The notes: generated by a model from the sequence alone, not told the origin. DNA of 64,000 nt from RPQJ01 sp963762315 (GCA_963762315.1 CAVXKO010000007.1:1-64000); one strand, 5' to 3'; counted from the first letter of the stretch, positions 1 to 8,348 are shown. Numbers and translations are program-made.

Positions 1-2
1 CA

Positions 3-227
3 CGCAACGCGCCGCACGTGCGCGATTTCGTTGTCGGCCACCGGCCGAAACATATTCGCAGGAATGGTTACGACGGCAAGCGTCTCCCCCGCCAGCGTTG
101 CGAATTCAACCTCGAACCCTGCGCCCGCTCGGTGCACGAGCACGACTGTACCGACATCACCCTTCTTGAGGTTCTCCTCAGGGATGTCCGCTGTCAGCAC
201 CACCAGGTCATGTTCTCGGATTGTCAT
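3..227 (-). CDS. DUF4926 family small protein (stop codon just outside window)
   Basis: Reading the minus strand from the ATG at 225-227 gives 75 residues beginning MTIREHDLVVLTADIPEENL; the aligned stop would use bases 2 and 1 plus one base outside the window. It is nearly identical to the complete protein at 47235-47462, which supports frame and end. DUF4926 proteins are small beta-rich proteins of unknown function, often next to DUF6883 proteins. Here the ATG overlaps the upstream DUF6883 stop by 4 bp (ATGA), so the two are probably translationally coupled. A role as antitoxin or immunity partner is inference only. Confidence 0.75.
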   Translation of the reverse strand, partial: MTIREHDLVVLTADIPEENLKKGDVGTVVLVHRAGAGFEVEFATLAGETLAVVTIPANMFRPVADNEIAHVRRVA

Positions 228-571
228 CTCTGCGCGCCTCGCAAAGGGTACGCCGTGATAAACCTCGGCTTGCGTTCGCCGGATTCAACGAACCAGACGC
301 TTCGAATTGTCGCCGATATTCCGGTCGGCCCGGAAATGCGGCCTTCAATCGGGTACTTGGCCCCAAAGGTCGTTCGCTCGACTGAGCTTACCGCATTGTC
401 CGCGGCATGTTGAAGCAACGCATGCCGCAGGTCGGTGGGCTGATCAGCGCGGAATCCCAAGCCATTGAAGAACAGTGCTTTGCCGCGGCCGGACGGGTGA
501 TGAATAGCCAGCAGATAGCCCGAGATCTTTGACTCGGGGATGTGTGCCTCGTCGATGTGCGGAAGATGCAT
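224..571 (-). CDS. DUF6883 domain protein, candidate toxin partner of DUF4926
   Basis: This is a 115-residue protein starting MHLPHIDEAHIPESKISGYL. It has the DUF6883 pattern: an N-terminal 'K-(I/L)-x-x-Y-L' helix, a small charged segment (HHPSGRGKALFF), a central helix (LRHALLQHA) and a C-terminal beta stretch (GRISGPTGISATIRSVWFV). The length is normal for the stand-alone family. It lies immediately upstream of, and overlaps by 4 bp, the DUF4926 gene at 3-227. The gene pair and its place among several toxin-antitoxin modules suggest a two-component stress or toxin-immunity unit, but no activity can be read from the sequence. Confidence 0.65.
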   Translation of the reverse strand: MHLPHIDEAHIPESKISGYLLAIHHPSGRGKALFFNGLGFRADQPTDLRHALLQHAADNAVSSVERTTFGAKYPIEGRISGPTGISATIRSVWFVESGERKPRFITAYPLRGAQR

Positions 572-625
572 GGAGCGCGGTCACATTGAGTACCATGACA
601 GTACGGCTCTACTGGAACGTCGGCT

Positions 626-659
626 CATGCAAATCTGCCCGGATCGGCCACATTCGACC
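626..659 (+). repeat. Short dispersed repeat, copy 1
   Basis: An ATGCAAAT core followed by CCACATTCG about 20 bp later. The same arrangement occurs inverted at 2753-2788. No gene is convincing at either place. Confidence 0.35.
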
Positions 660-679
660 GACGTTCCACGGACGCAGAA

Positions 680-945
680 CGTACAAGTACGCCCTGCTGG
701 TCGCGCCCGTGGTGCTGGCGATCGAACGCGGCGACGATTCCAATCGCGAGCTGGCGCTGCCGATCCACTGCATCGCCGGCCAGTCAGCCGAACTGTACTG
801 GTGACAGGCCGGCGCCTTATGAGGCGGATGCAGGCGCGGGCCCTGGACTCGTCCTGCACCAGAACCAGAGCAGGCAGGCAGGCCAGCGCCATTTCGCGGC
901 TTACTCGGTTGCGCAACGAGTTGCAGGGCAGCCGCCTTGACGGCG
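680..945 (+). pseudogene. Internal fragment of an HNH endonuclease gene
   Basis: About 265 bp here match, with scattered substitutions and small indels, the internal part of the intact gene at 48754-49884 (roughly 48882-49146). Both contain the run encoding TYKYALLVA..., the ELAL..I..IA segment and the LHQNQ...ASAISRL segment. Here the frame is broken by an in-frame TGA after the tyrosine-tryptophan codons and by a small insertion in the CAGGCAGG run. Neither the 5' part nor the HNH catalytic 3' part is present. It is a decayed duplicate, not a functional gene. Confidence 0.8.
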
Positions 946-980
946 AGTCCGTCGAGTCCAGGTCTTGGCCGACGAAGTGC

Positions 981-1120
981 CGCGTCAGCCATTATCAAAT
1001 CCATCTGCACGTTCCGGCGGGAACGTCTCACGTTTGTCTGCTCGGCAATTCCCGCCCATGAAATGGATCGACGCTGTCCATCACGACCTGAACGTCGCAG
1101 CGCGTCACGCGACCCGCGCG
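981..1120 (+). repeat. Dispersed ~140-195 bp element, copy 1 (internally deleted)
   Basis: The block starts ATTATCAAATCCATCTGCAC and carries the near-palindrome ACGTTCCGGCGGGAACGT (1009-1026). It continues with CGGCAATTCCCGCCCATGAA and ends TCACGCGACCCGCG. Copies 2 (4383-4577) and 3 (40731-40926) are longer because they keep a ~60-bp hairpin section that is missing here. The ~40 bp to its left hold no gene, and before them lies a truncated HNH nuclease fragment. Confidence 0.7.
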
Positions 1121-1124
1121 GTGC

Positions 1125-1793
1125 CTATCGCTCGACAAGCAACTCCCGCAGTTCCGCATCCCGCTTCTCGCAATGTGCGCGAACCTGCTTCACAGCCCAG
1201 GCAAGGCCGTCTTCCCTGATCTGCTCGAGCAATTTGCTGGCCTCGTCGAACCGGCCGAGCTGCCTGAGAATCTCCCCGCGCGCCATCCGGTCCCGGTCGT
1301 CGTCCGTGTCGAGCAGGCCGAGCAGCGCTTCCAGGTTCACGCGCCATGCCCCACCCTCGAGCGGCGGCGGGCCCGAGGCTTCGTCGCCGCGCAGCGCATC
1401 GTTCCGTCGCCACCAGGCCAGCATCCTCGCCGCCCGCTCCTCTTCCGTGTTGCGCGCGAGACCAGCGGCAAGCGCCGCGTAGTAGTCGGACTCGGTGGGC
1501 TCGGCCAGCGACGGGCAGGTCGCTTCGGGCAGCGTAATGCTGCCATCGGCGCCAAAGATGGACTCGGGCGTCGGAAACGGCTCTTCGCGAACCTCGCGCG
1601 CGTCGGCCAGCCAGAAGACGTGGCCACAGGATGGGCACTTCACGATCGCCGGCGTCTCGACCAGCATCGGCGCGATCATGCGGCCGTCGGTCCAGTAGCG
1701 GGCCCCGAAGTTGTTGCCTGAGATCATCGTTGAGTACGACGCCTCCGCTTCGCAGCGCGGGCAGGCGACGACCTGGTCGGGACCGGGAATCAT
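1125..1793 (-). CDS. Hypothetical protein with two CxxC zinc-ribbon motifs
   Basis: 222 residues from the ATG at 1791-1793, with a good AGGAG box about 8 bp upstream. The N terminus has CPRCEA (about 10-15) and CPSCGH (about 54-59), a treble-clef or rubredoxin-like zinc site. The C-terminal half is alpha-helical, with a TPR-like stretch (GEILRQLGRFDEASKLLEQI). I do not recognise a named family. A zinc-ribbon plus helical repeat suggests an adaptor or binding role, but this is inference. It stands alone, with a 128-bp gap to the HigA-like gene upstream. Confidence 0.65.
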   Translation of the reverse strand: MIPGPDQVVACPRCEAEASYSTMISGNNFGARYWTDGRMIAPMLVETPAIVKCPSCGHVFWLADAREVREEPFPTPESIFGADGSITLPEATCPSLAEPTESDYYAALAAGLARNTEEERAARMLAWWRRNDALRGDEASGPPPLEGGAWRVNLEALLGLLDTDDDRDRMARGEILRQLGRFDEASKLLEQIREDGLAWAVKQVRAHCEKRDAELRELLVER

Positions 1794-1921
1794 TGCTTCA
1801 TCTCCTGGATGCCATGGCGAGGGCTCATGAGGGCATCTTCTCGCCGGGCTGGCTCACCGGGTGAGCCTGACGGGGCCGCACGATCCGGTGTCAGCCCGGA
1901 CGTCGCAAGATGAGCCGTGGG

Positions 1922-2278
1922 CTAGGCGAAGACTACGGAGACCGCCCCTCGCCTTGCCGTGCGGCGATGCGCGGACGCTCGATGAACGACGATGTCTACG
2001 TCGCGCCCCAGTTTCGCCAGGCAGTCCATGAGTTTTCGCTCGGAGACCCCGCGAAACTGGCCCCGCAGGATCTTCGACAGCTTCGGCTGCGGCACACCAA
2101 GTATGTCTGCGGCCCTGGTCTGGGTGCAGCCCTGCTCCCCGAGGATCTCGGCGATCTTTGCGACGAGTTGCGCCTTGACGAGCATGCCCTCGGGATCGTC
2201 GATGCCAAGGTCGGCATAGACGTTTCCAGTGCCCGCATCATGGCTGGGCCGTGCTTTACGCTTGCCGCTCCGCTTCAT
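1922..2278 (-). CDS. XRE-family antitoxin of a HigBA-type module
   Basis: 118 residues with a classic helix-turn-helix: a recognition region QTRAADILGVPQPKLSKIL around residues 53-71, preceded by AQLVAKIAEILGEQ. This HTH type (DNA-binding protein of the HigA/XRE group) usually neutralises and co-represses with a RelE/HigB toxin. The start overlaps the stop of the toxin gene (2275-2664) by 4 bp, so toxin-first order and coupling fit HigBA-like loci. The basic C-terminal tail (HRRTARRG) is unusual and may be read-through extension. Confidence 0.8.
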   Translation of the reverse strand: MKRSGKRKARPSHDAGTGNVYADLGIDDPEGMLVKAQLVAKIAEILGEQGCTQTRAADILGVPQPKLSKILRGQFRGVSERKLMDCLAKLGRDVDIVVHRASAHRRTARRGAVSVVFA

Positions 2279-2664
2279 TGCTTCGCGCTCCTGACGAGCG
2301 CTTCTGCCATCCGCAGCCGCTCGCGAATGATGTCCATGTCCGTCCTGGGTGTGGCGATCCCGGACTTGGACTTCTTCTGGAAGACATGAAGCACGAACAC
2401 TTTCTCCAAAAATCGGACTGTGTACACCGCGCGGTACGTGCCGGCGGTCGCTGACTCGACGACCTCCATGACACTCGCGTCCCCGAACCCTCGCAAGATC
2501 TTGCTATCGGGATGCCGCCCGCCGGTTTGCGCGAGGTACAGGGCATAACCGAATACATCGATCACTGACGACGGCAGCTTCAGCAGGTCCTTCTTGCTGC
2601 TTCCCATCCAGACCAGCGGCTTGGGCGGCCGAACTTCGGCGCGAGCCGGCTTGATTATATCCAT
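2275..2664 (-). CDS. RelE/HigB-like toxin (phage Gp49-like family)
   Basis: 129 residues. The family core is clear: KPLVWMGSSKKDLLKLP near residues 15-31, then FGYALYLAQTGGRHP, ILRGFG, VVESATAGTYRAVYTV and LHVFQKKSKSGIATP, followed by a C-terminal helix. These proteins are RelE-superfamily ribosome-dependent mRNA interferases or close relatives. The first ATG (2664) gives an extra ~19 residues; translation could instead start at Met20 (2607), just before the conserved GSSKKDL. It is the first gene of a two-gene operon with the XRE antitoxin at 1922-2278. Confidence 0.8.
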   Translation of the reverse strand: MDIIKPARAEVRPPKPLVWMGSSKKDLLKLPSSVIDVFGYALYLAQTGGRHPDSKILRGFGDASVMEVVESATAGTYRAVYTVRFLEKVFVLHVFQKKSKSGIATPRTDMDIIRERLRMAEALVRSAKQ

Positions 2665-2752
2665 ATAGATCTAGGCCGCAACTCGATCGGCGGCAAATGC
2701 CTGGCGGCGAACGCAGGGCAGCAATGATCAGTTGGTTATTGCGCCGACGCAT

Positions 2753-2788
2753 TCGACGAATGTGGGCGGTCTGCCGAAATTTGCATGC
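2753..2788 (-). repeat. Short dispersed repeat, copy 2 (inverted)
   Basis: The reverse complement carries ATGCAAAT and CCACATTCG with the same spacing as at 626-659. It directly adjoins the 98-bp repeat at 2786-2883. Apart from these repeats the interval 2665-3052 shows no gene. Confidence 0.35.
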
Positions 2789-2883
2789 GACCGGCCCCGG
2801 CGAAACGGCTTTGATCGAGCGGGCTGTGGGGCCGAGTTGGGCAGGTTGCCCGGAGCACGTGCTCCGTCTTGATGCTGTGTTGA
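2786..2883 (+). repeat. ~98-bp direct repeat of an antitoxin gene 3' end, copy 1
   Basis: This matches 3645-3742 with a few substitutions and a 1-2 bp indel. It includes the last ~9 codons of the HigA-like gene (ATGCGACCGGCCCCGGCGAA...TTTGA) and ~70 bp downstream with a GAGCACGTGCTC palindrome. It lies upstream of an intact toxin-antitoxin pair, so an older pair may have been lost here by recombination. Confidence 0.7.
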
Positions 2884-3052
2884 TTACGCGCGGGGCGGGG
2901 CACAGGGGGTGAGCCTGTCACGGCTCGTCACGAATCGTGGGCGCGAGAAACTGCGGGAATTCGCAGCGAATTCACCGGGCGCCTGGACTCCGGTTCTGCT
3001 CGGATGACTGTGCCGTCATTGCACACGAAGTATCCCCTGGGATACACTCCGA

Positions 3053-3355
3053 ATGCCGCAGATTCGACAGTCCGTCTCTTTCCGTAAGTGGCTGTTGCGC
3101 CTCGAAGATCGAACAGCAAAGGCACGTCTCGTTCGGCGCATCGAACGACTGGCTGCCGGTCATGCGGGCGATCATCGGTTCCTGGGTGCGGCGCTGCTTG
3201 AGTTGCGCGATGACTTCGGGCCCGGGTATCGGATCTATTACATGCACCGCGGCGAGCAGTTGATCATCCTGCTCGTCGGTGGCGACAAGGCATCACAGGC
3301 GCGCGACATCCTGCGTGCGCGGCAGATGATCGAGCAATTGGACTCCAGGCCATGA
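3053..3355 (+). CDS. RelE/HigB-like addiction-module killer protein
   Basis: 100 residues. Family signatures are visible: F+KWL..L.DR.AKARLVRRIERLAAG, then DHRFLGAALLELRDDFGPGYRIYYMHRG and IILLVGGDKASQARDI..A. This is the 'addiction module killer / RelE-StbE' type (TIGR02683-like), predicted to be an mRNA interferase. The stop overlaps the next ATG by 4 bp (3352-3355). It is the first gene of a toxin-first pair and unrelated in sequence to the HigB-like toxin at 2275-2664. Confidence 0.85.
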   Translation: MPQIRQSVSFRKWLLRLEDRTAKARLVRRIERLAAGHAGDHRFLGAALLELRDDFGPGYRIYYMHRGEQLIILLVGGDKASQARDILRARQMIEQLDSRP

Positions 3356-3672
3356 ACCGCCGCAGACGCACGAAATCCGTACGCACCATTCCCTTCGATG
3401 CGGCGGAGTTTCTTGCCGACGATGAGACGCAGCTGGCATACCTCAATGCCGCGCTGGCTGAAGGGAACGCACGAGCCATGGTGGCGGCCCTCGGAACGGT
3501 GGCGCGGGCCCGGGGCATGTCGCGAGTGGCAAAGCGTTCTGGCCTTGGTCGCGAGAGCCTGTACAAGGCCCTGAGCGACAGCGGCAACCCGGCCTTTGCG
3601 ACGATCGTCGGCGTCGCGTCTGCGTTGGGATACACGTTCGAGATGCGACCGGCCCCGGCGAAACGGCTTTGA
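3352..3672 (+). CDS. HigA-type antitoxin of the killer/antidote pair
   Basis: 106 residues with the antidote-family layout. An N-terminal partner-binding region (TIPFDAAEFL.DDE....YL.AAL..GNA....AALG..ARARGMS) is followed by an HTH (VAKRSGLGRESLYKALSDSGNPAFATIVGVASALGY). The family is the TIGR02684-like antitoxin cognate to the upstream killer protein. It overlaps the toxin gene by 4 bp and is probably both antitoxin and autorepressor. Its last codons and 3' flank are duplicated at 2786-2883. Confidence 0.85.
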   Translation: MNRRRRTKSVRTIPFDAAEFLADDETQLAYLNAALAEGNARAMVAALGTVARARGMSRVAKRSGLGRESLYKALSDSGNPAFATIVGVASALGYTFEMRPAPAKRL

Positions 3673-3742
3673 TCGAGCGGGCTCTGGGGGCCGAGTTGGG
3701 CAGGTTGACCGAAGCACGTGCTCAGTCTTGATGCTTGGGTGT
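3645..3742 (+). repeat. ~98-bp direct repeat of an antitoxin gene 3' end, copy 2
   Basis: Partner of 2786-2883. This copy is contiguous with the intact antitoxin gene and is the likely parent. Confidence 0.7.
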
Positions 3743-3765
3743 TGAAGCGCGGGGGAGGCTCCGTG

Positions 3766-4056
3766 TTACGTCGACCGGTTTCCGATCGCTCGACTCAATA
3801 CCTCCGCCATGCGCGTCTGCCAGCCCGGTCCTGTCGCCTTCCAGCGCGCGAGGGTGTCCGGCGGCAGGCGCAGCGAGATGGCCAGGCGCGTGTTGTCGGA
3901 CTTCGGTCGGCCGCGTGGCTTCAGCAGTCGTGTCGCGGCAACGTCACCAACGAGCTCCGGCAGCTTCTGGCGAGCAGGCCGCGCGCGCTGGAAGGTGGCG
4001 TTGGTCCACTCGGGATTCTCGCGCGTTGCTCTTGTCGCTCTAGGTTTCCGTTTCAT
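3766..4056 (-). CDS. brnA: BrnA antitoxin
   Basis: 96 residues. The C-terminal half has the BrnA/CopG-like ribbon-helix-helix region: GRPKSDNTRLAISLRLPPDTLARWKATGPGWQTRMAEVLSRAI. The N-terminal half (ENPEWT...F.RARPARQKLPELVG) is the usual BrnT-binding segment. BrnA neutralises the RelE-like BrnT toxin and represses the operon. It overlaps the 3' end of the BrnT reading frame (4040) by 17 bp, as in canonical BrnTA. The antitoxin looks complete although its toxin is not. Confidence 0.85.
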   Translation of the reverse strand: MKRKPRATRATRENPEWTNATFQRARPARQKLPELVGDVAATRLLKPRGRPKSDNTRLAISLRLPPDTLARWKATGPGWQTRMAEVLSRAIGNRST

Positions 4057-4228
4057 ATCGCCTCATTTCACGCCGGTTGGCCTTCCGCAGGCTGATCACA
4101 TGGACCTTGCCCGCCCGTGGCGTGAAGACCATTGCATGCAAGCGCCCCGCGATGAGTCCAAGCGCCTGGAATCGCCGTTCTCCATAGCCCTTCCGAAGAT
4201 CCTCGGCGATCAAGGTGATGTCCAGAAT
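4040..4228 (-). pseudogene. brnT: 5'-truncated BrnT toxin
   Basis: The final ~62 residues of BrnT are clear: LIAEDLRKGYGERRFQALGLI, LHAMVFTPRAG, VHVISLRKANRREMRRYE. The conserved N-terminal ~30 residues (the usual FDP.K...N..KHG start) are missing. Upstream the frame stays open into unrelated sequence and into the repeat element at 4383-4577, without a recognisable start or BrnT homology. The truncation point lies near the AT-rich palindrome GTATATAC (about 4232-4239). The toxin is probably inactive unless translated from an alternative start. Confidence 0.7.
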
Positions 4229-4382
4229 TATTGTATATACGTTAATGCTACGGCACAACCCGCGGTCTCGATGGTCGTGTCGAGAGCCGTAGTCGATATT
4301 GCGAAGTGTCGGACGGGCCTCCGCCACGCGCGATTCCAGATTCGGTCGCGTTAAGTCAGAAACCGCTGCGTCGTACTGGCCG

Positions 4383-4577
4383 CCATCAAATCCATCTGCA
4401 CGTTCCAGCGGGAACGTCCCGCGCCCGTCTGCTCGGCAATTCCCGCCCATGAAATGGACCGACGCTGCCCATCACGACCTGAAGTCGCAACGGGCGAACT
4501 GCGATGCCCTGAGAAAAGCGAGCCCCGGCGCGCGGCCGGGGCTCGGTTGGACACGGCGGGTCACGCGACCCGCGAGG
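4383..4577 (+). repeat. Dispersed ~195-bp element, copy 2
   Basis: It contains the ACGTTCC-N-GCGGGAACGT near-palindrome (4400-4417), the CGGCAATTCCCGCCCATGAA segment, the strong hairpin at 4520-4544 and the terminal TCACGCGACCCGCGAGG. It abuts the 3' end of the penicillin acylase gene and is nearly identical to copy 3 at 40731-40926. The interval 4229-4577 otherwise shows no gene. Confidence 0.75.
4512..4544 (-). terminator. Rho-independent terminator of the acylase gene
   Basis: Perfect 10-bp arms GAGCCCCGGC / GCCGGGGCTC with a 5-base loop. Read on the minus strand it is followed by GCTTTTC. It lies ~35 bp beyond the acylase stop. The same hairpin occurs at 40861-40893. Confidence 0.75.
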
Positions 4578-7467
4578 TCACTTGCCAGGCTTGAACATCT
4601 GCTGGCGATAGAGGTTCTGCATCACCTCGCCGACGTTCTGACGCATCGGGTAGGTGTCGTTGGTGAGCCAGCGACCGAGCAGGTTCGCGTAGAACGGGCT
4701 CGTCAACACGCCGCTCATCCCGCCCGGCAGTGCGGTCTCGCCCTCGATCGATCCCCGGCCCCATGCCGGGACTGCCCACGTAGCGGCGGTTCGGGCCACT
4801 GCCGAACATGAACGCATTCGACGAGTTCGCCCGCGCATCGTGCGAGGACGCATCGATGACGCCGAACCCGCCATCGGTGGCGAGACCCCGCAGGGTCTTA
4901 AACGACGGCGGGAAGTTGAGATCGGCGTTCGGAATGCTGTAAGGCCCGCCGACGCCGATGCCGTCGAAGACGATGCGGTGCAGCTTGCCCCAGCGATAGT
5001 CATCCTGGTTCGTCGAGTTGCCGAATGCCTCCACAAACGCCGGGCCTGACAGCGCGTCGAGCGCGTCCGCCACGCTCTTCAGCATCACGTAGTCGCGGCG
5101 CTGCTCGTTCTGCGCAAGACCCTGCGCCGCGGCCCAGCCGAAGAAGTCCTGGCCCGAAACGCCGATGCCGTTGCGCTCGGTGAGGTGTCGCAGCGCCTTC
5201 ACGGCCATTTCCGAATCGGGTGTCGGCAGCCCGCGATCGACGAGCAGGTGATCGACGCCGTTGCGGATCGCCTGGCCGCGCCACACGGAATAGATCGTCG
5301 CGGCGATGCTGTTCGCGACCTCCGCCGCCGAGGGCGGCTGCAGCACACCGTCCACGTCCACCGCGTCATACCCGGTCGTCACGCCCGTGGGCGTGCTGCC
5401 GTTCCAGTTGCGCAGGCGTCCCACGGCCTCGCTGACGCGCGGATCGGCGGCCAGCGCCGCAAGTGCCACCGGTGCGCCCCCCTGGCGTGCACGGTCGTAC
5501 GCGCCCGTGATGTACGGCGTGAACACCTCCGCATCGAGCATCGTCACGTCCGCCTGGATCGCCTTCATGTCGCTGCGATCGACGGGGCCGCGGGCGAAGC
5601 GCTGCTTGAGCGCCTCGGTGATGCGGCCCGCGCGCGTACCCAGGTCGAACGCGTAGCCGAGGTAATAGATGCCGTTGCCGCCCGCCCGCAACTGGTTGAG
5701 CGGGTCGTTGTCGAGCGTCGCGCCCGAGGTGTCGTTGTTGGCGTTCACCACGAAGCCGTTCTTCGGGTTCACGGTCTGCGGCAGTTCGCTGAACGGCAGT
5801 GACTGGTAACCGGTGCCGTTGTAGGCATCGGGATGCGGATCCTTGAGCCACTCGTTCCCACCCTGCCCGTTGCGGATGAACCACGGCGGAGAGTCCTTGA
5901 AGGTGCCCGCCTGCAGGTCCTCGCGCAGCGGCACCTCGCCGGTCGTGAAGTAGGCGAGATTGCCGCCGATGTCACCGTAGATGAAGTTCTGCGAGCCCGC
6001 ATCGAAATACTGCAGCGCCGTCTTGAACTCCGCGAGGTTCCGGGCGCGGTCGAAGAGGCGCATGGTCTCGACCTCGTGCGTCGCGCCGAACCCGGTCCAC
6101 TGGATGCTGATCACCTTCCCGTCGCCCAGGTCCGCGATCACGGGTCCGTTGTTGCGACGTGGAATCGTGAGCACGGCCGCGGGAACGCCGCTGCCCGGGG
6201 GCACCACGACCAACGTGTCGGGACCGTTGCCGAGCCCGTCGCGCAGGTTGACCTTGAACTGGACCGGAACCGGGATCACGTGCTCGAGCTGCGTCTGGTA
6301 CATCGAGGACAGTCCGCTCGGCGAGCTCGGGTCGGGCACGAGCTGCTCCTGATAGGTGTCGGTCACGTCGAAGCCCGTCGTCGTGAGACCCCAGGTGACG
6401 AAGCGGTTCTGCCCGAGCAGCACCCACGGCAGTCCTGCCGCGCCGCTGCCGATGACATCGAGGCCGTCCTGCTGCGTGTTGAGCTGCACCTGGTAGAAGT
6501 TCGGCGGCAGGTCGAGGCCGAGGTGCGGGTCGTTCGCGACGAGCGGTCGACCGTCCCGCGTCCGCGTGCCGGCCACGCCCCACTCGTTGCTGCCGATCTG
6601 CCGGTCCTTGCGGTTGAGCGCGTCGCGCAGGAATGGAATCGCCTCGTAGCGCTTGCGCAGGTTGTCGAGCGCGCGCAACGCGCCTGCGTTCAACGACGGA
6701 GCGCCCACGGCCGGTCGCGCCGCGGCCGAGGCCGAGGCCTTGGAGGCACCCGCGGCCGAGGTCTTTGCGGCCAGCGACCCGAGGAACGGCGCGCCACCGG
6801 TCGCATCCGGCACGCTCGCGGCCGGGTCGAACGGCGCCGAGCGGAACACGTCGTAGAAGAACATCGCTGCTCCGACCGGCTCCCCGAGCGCCCCTACGTA
6901 CCTGAGGTAGTTCGTGGTCGAGCCGATGTCGACGTCGAACGACAGCGACAGGGCGAGCCCCTTGCCGACCACCGTGCTGTCGAGCGGTGTCCACGGCCGG
7001 AACCTCGTGATCTCGAGCGCCGCGTACTGCGCGGGGAGTGCATGGCTCTTCACCCACGCGTTCACGCCGTCGGAAAACGCCTGCAGGCCGGCCACGGTCG
7101 CCGGCGCGTACGCAGCGAGCGTGCGGGCCGCCGCCCGATCGAGCCCGATCGTGCGCAGTTCGACATCGCTCGGCAGCGCGTCCTGGCCCAGCAGTTCCGC
7201 AAGCGTGCCACTCGCCTGCCGGCGCAGCACGTCGATCTGGAACAGCCGATCCTCCGCCTGCATCCAGCCCTCGAGGAACAGCGCATCGTGCTCGTCGAAC
7301 GCATAGATGTGCGGCATGCCATCGACGTCGCGCAGGATGCGCCCCGGCCCGTGCAGCGCGGGCAGCGAGATCGTCGCATCCTTGACCTGCCCGGGCGGGT
7401 TCGCTGCGGCACAGGCGAGCGCGGAAATGAAAAGGGTACCGAACGGCAGCAGGCGTGCGTGGCGCAT
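4578..7467 (-). CDS. Penicillin acylase family hydrolase, frameshifted near the C terminus
   Basis: Ntn-hydrolase precursor of the penicillin G acylase / acyl-homoserine lactone acylase family, predicted periplasmic. The ATG at 7465-7467 gives a signal peptide (MRHARLLPFGTLFISALACA). The N-terminal chain ends before the autoprocessing site RQIGSNEWGV. Ser293 (numbered from this start) begins the beta subunit and is the expected nucleophile, followed by ANDPHLGLDLPP. The reading frame is open to residue ~885, where a CCCC run (4753-4756) replaces the CCC seen in the duplicate at 41102-41104. Past it the conserved end (SPFYANLLGRWL...MFKPGK, stop 4578-4580) is in another frame. Without correction the protein would end in an unrelated tail at 4561. 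This is either a sequencing homopolymer error or a recent mutation. Confidence 0.85.
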
Positions 7468-7651
7468 GGTGTTTCCCCTGGTGTGGTTGTTGGGGCCGGA
7501 CACACGCGACGCTGTGACCGCCCATGGGCGATACGATACGCCCGCGATTCGTCGCGGCCTATCCTGCGTTGCAGCGGAATTGGAGCTGAACGCGAAGGTC
7601 GACGCGGCCGCCGCAGACGTCGACTCGAGTGACTACCGCTCGACCGGTCAC

Positions 7652-8059
7652 CTACTCCCGCGTCACGGTCGGACTCGGCGTCCCCGGACCAAGCACCCCC
7701 TTAGGATTCGGCCCGAACCGGTTCGCCCCCGGTTGACTGTCCTGCACCGTGAACACCAGCAGCACGATCGCTCCGATGATCGGAATGAGATTGATCAAGA
7801 TCCACCATCCATTGCGATCGGTGTCGTGCAGCCGCCGCACCGTGACGGCGAAGCTCGGCAGGATCGTGGCAAGCACGAACAGCCCGCTGAGCAGTCCCAT
7901 TCCGGTCTCTTCGCTGAACGTGCCGGTGACTTCATCGATGATCGCGAGCGCCACGATCGCAAGGACACAGAACAATACGAAGTACCAGTACTCGCTGCGC
8001 CGCGCCCGACCCTCGAACGTGGCGTACTTGTTCTTCAAAACGTCCAGGAACCACTTCAT
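7652..8059 (-). CDS. DUF805 inner-membrane protein (copy 1)
   Basis: 135 residues from the ATG at 8057-8059, opening MKWFLDVLKNKYATFEGRARRSEYWYF, the diagnostic DUF805 start (F.GRARR.EYW). Three to four hydrophobic helices follow, with the conserved RRLHDT(D/G)R.GWW segment and a short proline-rich tail. The function of the family is unknown. A 135-residue copy at 41723-42130 differs by only a few substitutions (for example V to I, T to A). The 5' flank (AATGAGAACCACT) is also shared between the copies. Confidence 0.85.
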   Translation of the reverse strand: MKWFLDVLKNKYATFEGRARRSEYWYFVLFCVLAIVALAIIDEVTGTFSEETGMGLLSGLFVLATILPSFAVTVRRLHDTDRNGWWILINLIPIIGAIVLLVFTVQDSQPGANRFGPNPKGVLGPGTPSPTVTRE

Positions 8060-8348
8060 CGCGTCGCCTCCCGGTGATCGCTTGTCTCGCCGCGCCGGCC
8101 CCGACCTGCCCGGCTGGGGTGCCTCACCACTCATCTATATAGAGTGGTTCTCATTGCTTTTCGCGGTCCGATTGAACCACGACCATCCGGCCCCCGCCCT
8201 ACGCACTTTGAGCAGCGACAACCCATCCTGCTGGCCAGTCCAGTCTGCGCCAGGCTCACCGTGCGAGCTCCAATGGCCGTAATCTGTTAACTGTGACCGG
8301 ACAAGAAGGAGTCGGCACCAGGCCCGAACCCCCCGCGCGGAGTGCCTC

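Noticed and set aside
4561..4750. C terminus of the acylase as translated uncorrected (ending ...QVTSRVA)
   Set aside because: The tail differs from the conserved C terminus found in the other frame and in the duplicate. It results from the extra C at 4753-4756.
5833..7632. A 599-codon open frame on the plus strand
   Set aside because: Antisense shadow of the penicillin acylase; low-complexity Arg/Val/Glu composition.
8130..8165. Fur-box-like AATGAGAACCACT upstream of DUF805
   Set aside because: Only a half-site resembles a Fur box. It is conserved between the two DUF805 copies simply because the whole segment is duplicated.
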